DNA from: DASXTS01 sp036505275
GTDB taxonomy: Bacteria > Actinomycetota > Actinomycetes > Mycobacteriales > Pseudonocardiaceae
DNA: 12,809 nt
Direction of reading: 5' to 3'
Assembly (NCBI GenBank): GCA_036505275.1
Contig: DASXTS010000330.1
Coordinates: forward strand, 1 to 12,809
Part shown: piece by piece, positions 9,232 to 12,809 of the stretch
Numbering within the stretch: position 1 is the stretch's first letter
Layout: every line of letters begins with the position of its first letter
The notes under the pieces: model-generated
The model's database searches: none
The model's input: the letters and a program-made list of their open reading frames with translations, nothing else
Told to the model about the DNA's origin: nothing
Position numbers and translations under genes: made by a program

Positions 9232-12213
9232 GTGGCCATGCGGCCCTCGGTCGGAGTCCCCACCTTGTCCCGTCGCAGCCGAATCCTGTTGATCGCCGGT
9301 GGGATCGCGCTGCTCGTACTGATCACCGGGTCCCGGCTGATCTCCACCTATGTCGACTGGCTGTGGTTTGGCGAGGTCGGCTATCGCAGTGTGTTCAGCA
9401 CGGTGCTCGTCACCAGGGTCATACTGCTGGTCGCCGTAACGCTGCTGGTCGGTGGCGCGCTGCTGCTGAGCCTGTGGCTGGCCTACCGCGCCAGGCCCGT
9501 GTTCGTGCCGGTCGCCGGCCCGGACGACCCGGTGGCCCGGTACCGCACTGCCATTGTGGCCAGGCTGCGGCTGATCGGCATCGGCGTGCCGGTGATCGTC
9601 GGACTCCTCGCCGGGCTCGCCGGCCAGGGCGACTGGGAGGTAACCCAGACGTTCCTGCACGGCAGCAACTTCGGCATCACCGACCCGCAGTTCGGCCGCG
9701 ACGTCGGCTTCTACGCCTTCGACCTGCCGTTCTACCGGATGGTGCTGGACTGGCTCTTCGTTGCCGTGGTGATCTCCTTCCTCGGCGCGCTGGTCACGCA
9801 CTACATCTTCGGCGGCATCCGGCTCGCCGGCCGGGCCGGGCAGCTCGCGGTGCCGGCGCGCGTCCAGCTCGCCATCCTGGCCGGCCTGTTCGTCCTGTTC
9901 AAGGCCGTCGCGTACTACCTGGACCGGTTCGAGCTGCTGTTCTCCGAGCGCAACGACCTGTTCACCGGTGCCACCTACACCGACCTCAACGCGGTGCTGC
10001 CGGCCAAGCTGATCCTGCTGTGCATCGCGGTGTTCTGCGCGCTGGCGTTCTTCGCCGGCGCCGTGGTGCGCAACCTGCAGCTGCCGGCCATCGCCATCGT
10101 GCTGATGGTGCTGTCCAGCATCCTGGTCGGCGCGGCCTGGCCGGCCGTCCTGGAGCAGTTCGTGGTCAAGCCGAACGCCAACCAGCGGGAGGCGCACCCG
10201 ATCGAGCGCAACATCGCGGCGACCCGGCAGGCGTACGGGCTGACCGAGGACAAGGTGACCTACGTGCCCTACCAGGGCACCACGCAGGCGTCCGCGCAGG
10301 CCGTCAAGCAGGATCAGGCGACGGTTGGCAACATCCGGCTGCTCGACCCGAGCGTGCTGTCCAAGACGTTCACCCAGCAGCAGCAGCGGCGCAATTTCTA
10401 CGGCTTCCCGGAGAAGCTCGACGTCGACCGCTACTCCATCGACGGCGTGACCCGCGACTACGTGGTGGCGGTGCGCGAGATCAACACGAACGGTTTGGCC
10501 GAGAACCAGCGGAACTGGATCAACCGACACCTGATCTACACCCACGGCAACGGCTTCATCGCTGCACCGGCCAACACCGTCAACTCCGCCGTCGAGGGCA
10601 ACAACAGCCAGGGCGGCTACCCCGTCTACACGGTCAGCGACGTCTCCACCAAGGGCAGGATCGAGGTGACCCAGCCGCGGGCCTATTACGGCGAGCTGGT
10701 CACCGACTACGCCATCGTCGGTAGCCCGGCCGGCCAGGCTCCCCGCGAGTACGACACCGACGCCACCCAGTTCGCCTACGACGGCAAGGGCGGCGTGAGC
10801 ATCGGCAACGTGCTGAACCGGCTGGCGTTCTCCGCGCACTACCGGGAACGCAACATCCTCTTCTCCGGCGCCGTCGGAGCCGGCTCGAAGATCATCTACA
10901 ACCGGGACCCGCGGGACCGGGTTGAGGCCGTCGCGCCGTGGCTCACCGTCGACGGCGACCCGTACCCGGCCGTGGTCAACGGCCGCATCCAGTGGCTGGT
11001 CGACGGCTACACCACGCTCGACCACTACCCGTACGCCCAGCGCACCTCGCTGCAGTCCGCCACCCAGGACACCCTGGTCGGCGTGGCCGGCCAGCCGAAC
11101 CGCCTGATCAGCTACATCCGCAACTCGGTCAAGGCCACCGTGGACGCCTACGACGGCACCGTCACCCTGTACGCGATCGACGAGAACGACCCGGTGTTGC
11201 GGACCTGGATGGGCGTCTTCCCCGGCACCGTCCGGCCGACCAGCGAGATCTCGCCTGAGCTGCGCTCGCACTTCCGCTACCCGGAGGACCTGTTCAAGGT
11301 GCAGCGTGAGCTGCTGTCGCGCTACCACGTGTCCAACCCGGGGGAGTTCTTCTCCACCGTGTCCTTCTGGGACGTGCCGTCCGACCCGACCAAGGACGCC
11401 TCCGCCTCGCAGGCGGCCAACCCGCAGCCGCCCTACTACGTGCTGGCCGGCGATCCCAAGAACGGCACCGTCCCGCACTTCCAGCTGACCAGCGCGCTGG
11501 TCAGCCTGCGGCGGGAGTTCCTGTCCGCGTACGTCTCGGCCAGCTCCGAGCCGGACACCTACGGCAAGATCACGGTTTTGCAGTTGCCCTCGGATACCCA
11601 GACACCAGGCCCACAGCAGGTCCAGACCCAGTTCACCACCTCGACCAAGGTCTCGAGCGAGCTGAACCTGCTGCGCCAGCAGCAGACCAGGGTCACCTAC
11701 GGCAACCTGCTCACCCTGCCGGTGGCCGGCGGACTGCTCTATGTCGAGCCGATCTACATCGAACGGTCCGCGCAGGAATCCTCCTTCCCGCAGCTGAACA
11801 AGGTGCTGGTCAGCTACGCCGGCCGGATCGGCTACCAGCCGACCCTGGCCAAGGCCCTGGACGATGTGTTCGGTGCCGGCGCCGGGGAGATCACCACGCC
11901 GCCCGGCGACGGCAGCACCACGACGCCGCCGACCACCACCACGCCACCGAGCACCAGCTCGACGGCGCCGCCCGCCGGCGGCAGCCCCGACCTTGACCAG
12001 GCCGTCCGCGACATCTCCGCCGCGCTGGCAGCCATCAAGGACGCCCAGGCCCGCGGCGACTGGCAGGCGCTCGGCAAGGGGTACGCCGATCTCGAATCCG
12101 CCACCCAGCGCTACGAGCAGGCCCGCGCCGCCGGCGGTGGATCGACCGCCCCCACCGCCCCCACCGCCCCGACCAGCACCGCACCTGCAGCGAGCCCTAC
12201 CCCGGGCGGCTGA
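9232..12213 (+). CDS. UPF0182 family large membrane protein
   Basis: The 993-residue protein has about seven membrane segments in its first 310 residues (near 18-37, 60-85, 112-130, 170-193, 210-230, 258-280, 283-304), then a large domain probably outside the cell. DPQFGRDVGFYAFDLPFYR (151-169) is a family signature, and VKPNANQREAHPIERNI opens the large domain. It corresponds to Rv3193c. The role is unknown; the family is widespread in actinobacteria and cyanobacteria. A Thr/Pro linker (about 888-912), a helix rich in Ala and charged residues (DLDQAVRDISAALAAIKDAQ) and a TAP-repeat tail end the protein. GTG 9232 has GGAG 8 nt upstream; ATG 9238 is the alternative. Unlike several neighbours it keeps a ribosome site. 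Long open frames on both strands inside it are shadows. Confidence 0.93.
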   Translation: MAMRPSVGVPTLSRRSRILLIAGGIALLVLITGSRLISTYVDWLWFGEVGYRSVFSTVLVTRVILLVAVTLLVGGALLLSLWLAYRARPVFVPVAGPDDPVARYRTAIVARLRLIGIGVPVIVGLLAGLAGQGDWEVTQTFLHGSNFGITDPQFGRDVGFYAFDLPFYRMVLDWLFVAVVISFLGALVTHYIFGGIRLAGRAGQLAVPARVQLAILAGLFVLFKAVAYYLDRFELLFSERNDLFTGATYTDLNAVLPAKLILLCIAVFCALAFFAGAVVRNLQLPAIAIVLMVLSSILVGAAWPAVLEQFVVKPNANQREAHPIERNIAATRQAYGLTEDKVTYVPYQGTTQASAQAVKQDQATVGNIRLLDPSVLSKTFTQQQQRRNFYGFPEKLDVDRYSIDGVTRDYVVAVREINTNGLAENQRNWINRHLIYTHGNGFIAAPANTVNSAVEGNNSQGGYPVYTVSDVSTKGRIEVTQPRAYYGELVTDYAIVGSPAGQAPREYDTDATQFAYDGKGGVSIGNVLNRLAFSAHYRERNILFSGAVGAGSKIIYNRDPRDRVEAVAPWLTVDGDPYPAVVNGRIQWLVDGYTTLDHYPYAQRTSLQSATQDTLVGVAGQPNRLISYIRNSVKATVDAYDGTVTLYAIDENDPVLRTWMGVFPGTVRPTSEISPELRSHFRYPEDLFKVQRELLSRYHVSNPGEFFSTVSFWDVPSDPTKDASASQAANPQPPYYVLAGDPKNGTVPHFQLTSALVSLRREFLSAYVSASSEPDTYGKITVLQLPSDTQTPGPQQVQTQFTTSTKVSSELNLLRQQQTRVTYGNLLTLPVAGGLLYVEPIYIERSAQESSFPQLNKVLVSYAGRIGYQPTLAKALDDVFGAGAGEITTPPGDGSTTTPPTTTTPPSTSSTAPPAGGSPDLDQAVRDISAALAAIKDAQARGDWQALGKGYADLESATQRYEQARAAGGGSTAPTAPTAPTSTAPAASPTPGG

Positions 12214-12221
12214 CCGCAGCT

Positions 12222-12260
12222 AACCGGGCCGCGGTCACCGGCCGACCGGGGACCCGGTTT
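12222..12260 (+). terminator. Weak hairpin between UPF0182 and tRNA-Met
   Basis: AACCGGG (12222-12228) pairs with CCCGGTT (12253-12259), with a smaller inner stem GGTC/GACC. The right arm touches the -35 of the tRNA promoter. It is a plausible end for the UPF0182 transcript, weakly supported. Confidence 0.33.
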
Positions 12261-12288
12261 GCTCCCACTCCTCGGGACGGAGTATCCT
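12259..12288 (+). promoter_or_regulatory. Promoter of the initiator tRNA gene
   Basis: TTGCTC (12259-12264) and TATCCT (12283-12288) are spaced 18 bp apart and lie 11 bp before the tRNA. The -35 hexamer is identical to that of whiB7. Confidence 0.65.
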
Positions 12289-12299
12289 GGGCATCGCGA

Positions 12300-12376
12300 C
12301 GCGGGGTGGAGCAGCTCGGTAGCTCGCTGGGCTCATAACCCAGAGGTCGAGGGTTCGAATCCCTCCCCCGCTACCA
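12300..12376 (+). tRNA. Initiator tRNA-Met (CAT anticodon)
   Basis: The 77-nt gene folds as a complete cloverleaf: acceptor arms 12300-12306 and 12366-12372, anticodon CAT at 12334-12336, T stem GAGGG/CCCTC around TTCGAAT, and an encoded CCA (12374-12376). Two initiator marks are present: the first base pair is mismatched (C1 against T72), and the anticodon stem ends in three G-C pairs (GGG/CCC). It therefore reads the start codon with formyl-methionine and does not serve elongation. Confidence 0.97.
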
Positions 12377-12384
12377 GCGGAAAT

Positions 12385-12414
12385 GGCCCCGGAGACCAGT
12401 TCTCCGGGGCCGTT
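12385..12414 (+). terminator. Intrinsic terminator after tRNA-Met
   Basis: GGCCCCGGAGA (12385-12395) and TCTCCGGGGCC (12401-12411) form a perfect 11-bp stem with a CCAGT loop, followed by GTTCTGT. It begins 8 nt after the tRNA CCA end. Confidence 0.82.
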
Positions 12415-12476
12415 CTGTAGCAGCAGGTGTAGCAAGACGGCCAAGTAGGTGCGCCGGATCGCCTATCCCGGGCACC

Positions 12477-12746
12477 CAGTTCGACCAGATCCGCCGGCTC
12501 GGACACACGAGCCCGTCCGTCGTGCTGCCGCTGCTGGTCACGCAGACCCAGCTGCTGCGCGCCATCGCCAACGGCGCCACCAACGAGGAGATGCGGCGGG
12601 CCCTACTCTGCCTCGCCGCGCGGTACGCCGAGTACGCCGGCTGGATGGCGCAGGAGTCCGGCAACGAACGCGGGGCCACCTGGTGGACGGCGACCGCGGT
12701 GCGACTGGCCCAGGCCGATGGCGACCCGGAACTGCCGCCGACCTGA
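12477..12746 (+). pseudogene. Remnant of an actinobacterial XRE/TPR-type regulator (C-terminal part)
   Basis: The frame reads QFDQIRRLGHT, then LPLLVTQTQLLRAIANGAT, then AARYAEYAGWMAQESGNERG and WWTATAVRLAQADGDPEL before TGA. The segment AARYAEYAGWMAQESG...WWTATAV resembles the helical-repeat part of the large XRE-type regulators common in streptomycetes and Pseudonocardiaceae. The N-terminal helix-turn-helix is missing, and the expected further repeats after GDP are absent. Codon use is normal for the genome, so decay may be recent. The only in-frame start, GTG 12522, lacks a ribosome site. It follows the tRNA terminator directly. It could instead be a short standalone protein. I see no gene in the last 63 bases. 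Confidence 0.45.
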
Positions 12747-12809
12747 CCACGCCCCCAAGTCTGTGGCCATCAACGCCGCCTCAGCCGGCCGTAGTGCGGC
12801 GAAGAAGGC

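Noticed and set aside
7704..10724. 1006-codon open frame on the plus strand
   Set aside because: It spans the PDZ-Lon gene, the palindrome, the antisense of the PPA1309-type gene and part of UPF0182 in another frame; Arg/Gly/Pro-rich shadow caused by high GC.
9082..11478. 798-codon open frame antisense to UPF0182
   Set aside because: Low-complexity Val/Gly/Asp/His composition typical of the antisense of GC-rich genes; the sense frame is a clear family member.
12235..12444. Minus-strand frame containing GGIRTLDLWVMSPASYRAAPP
   Set aside because: It is the antisense of tRNA-Met and its terminator; this peptide is a known kind of spurious prediction over tRNA genes.

Overview
The window is high-GC, with strong G/C preference at third codon positions. 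It matches a core chromosomal block of actinobacteria: uvrD2, whiB7, an ABC1/UbiB-type kinase, a ThiF/TOMM-like protein, a DUF2342 zincin, a PDZ-Lon (YlbL-type) protease, a PPA1309-type protein and a UPF0182 membrane protein. In Mycobacterium tuberculosis the corresponding block is roughly Rv3198c to Rv3193c. The extra small genes (DUF5679, DUF5302, a YgjP-type peptidase) and the style of the sequence suggest Pseudonocardiaceae, for example an Amycolatopsis relative. That placement is inference. Nothing marks the block as a mobile island or phage, except a regulator remnant beside the tRNA at the right end.

Layout. Positions 2-520 hold the 3' end of uvrD2 (helicase motif VI, four-cysteine segment, HRDC). 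Positions 552-1055 are a long whiB7 control region: a promoter with an AT-rich WhiB7-type box, a hairpin at the predicted 5' end, a 73-codon upstream ORF with a good ribosome site, a hairpin over its stop codon, and a textbook intrinsic terminator. whiB7 (1056-1451) follows, overlapping a small basic protein gene and then a strong hairpin. A 60-residue zinc-ribbon protein (1762-1944) faces the leftward pair ThiF/TOMM-like -> ABC1 kinase (4363 to 1969). Two DnaA-box-like repeats and a DUF5679 gene lie upstream of that pair. Rightward come a YgjP-type metallopeptidase and a DUF5302 protein, convergent with the leftward DUF2342 zincin. The zincin is divergent from the PDZ-Lon protease over only 45 bp. 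The protease is convergent with the PPA1309-type gene across a perfect 42-bp palindrome. That gene is divergent from the 993-residue UPF0182 protein. The window ends with initiator tRNA-Met, its terminator, and a truncated regulator-like remnant.

Themes. (1) The best-supported regulatory unit is the whiB7 attenuation leader: ribosome-targeting antibiotics would change uORF translation and permit read-through into whiB7, which then activates its own promoter. (2) Several genes lack a Shine-Dalgarno sequence and instead have a TANNNT-like -10 box ending 7-8 nt before the start codon, which predicts leaderless mRNAs. (3) Three proteins concern proteolysis or the envelope (YgjP-type peptidase, DUF2342 zincin, PDZ-Lon protease) and lie close to the UPF0182 protein. 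I do not see a clearly new multi-gene system. The most interesting leads are the compound whiB7 leader, including a small ORF overlapping the whiB7 start, and the YcaO-less ThiF/TOMM-like protein paired with a UbiB-type kinase.
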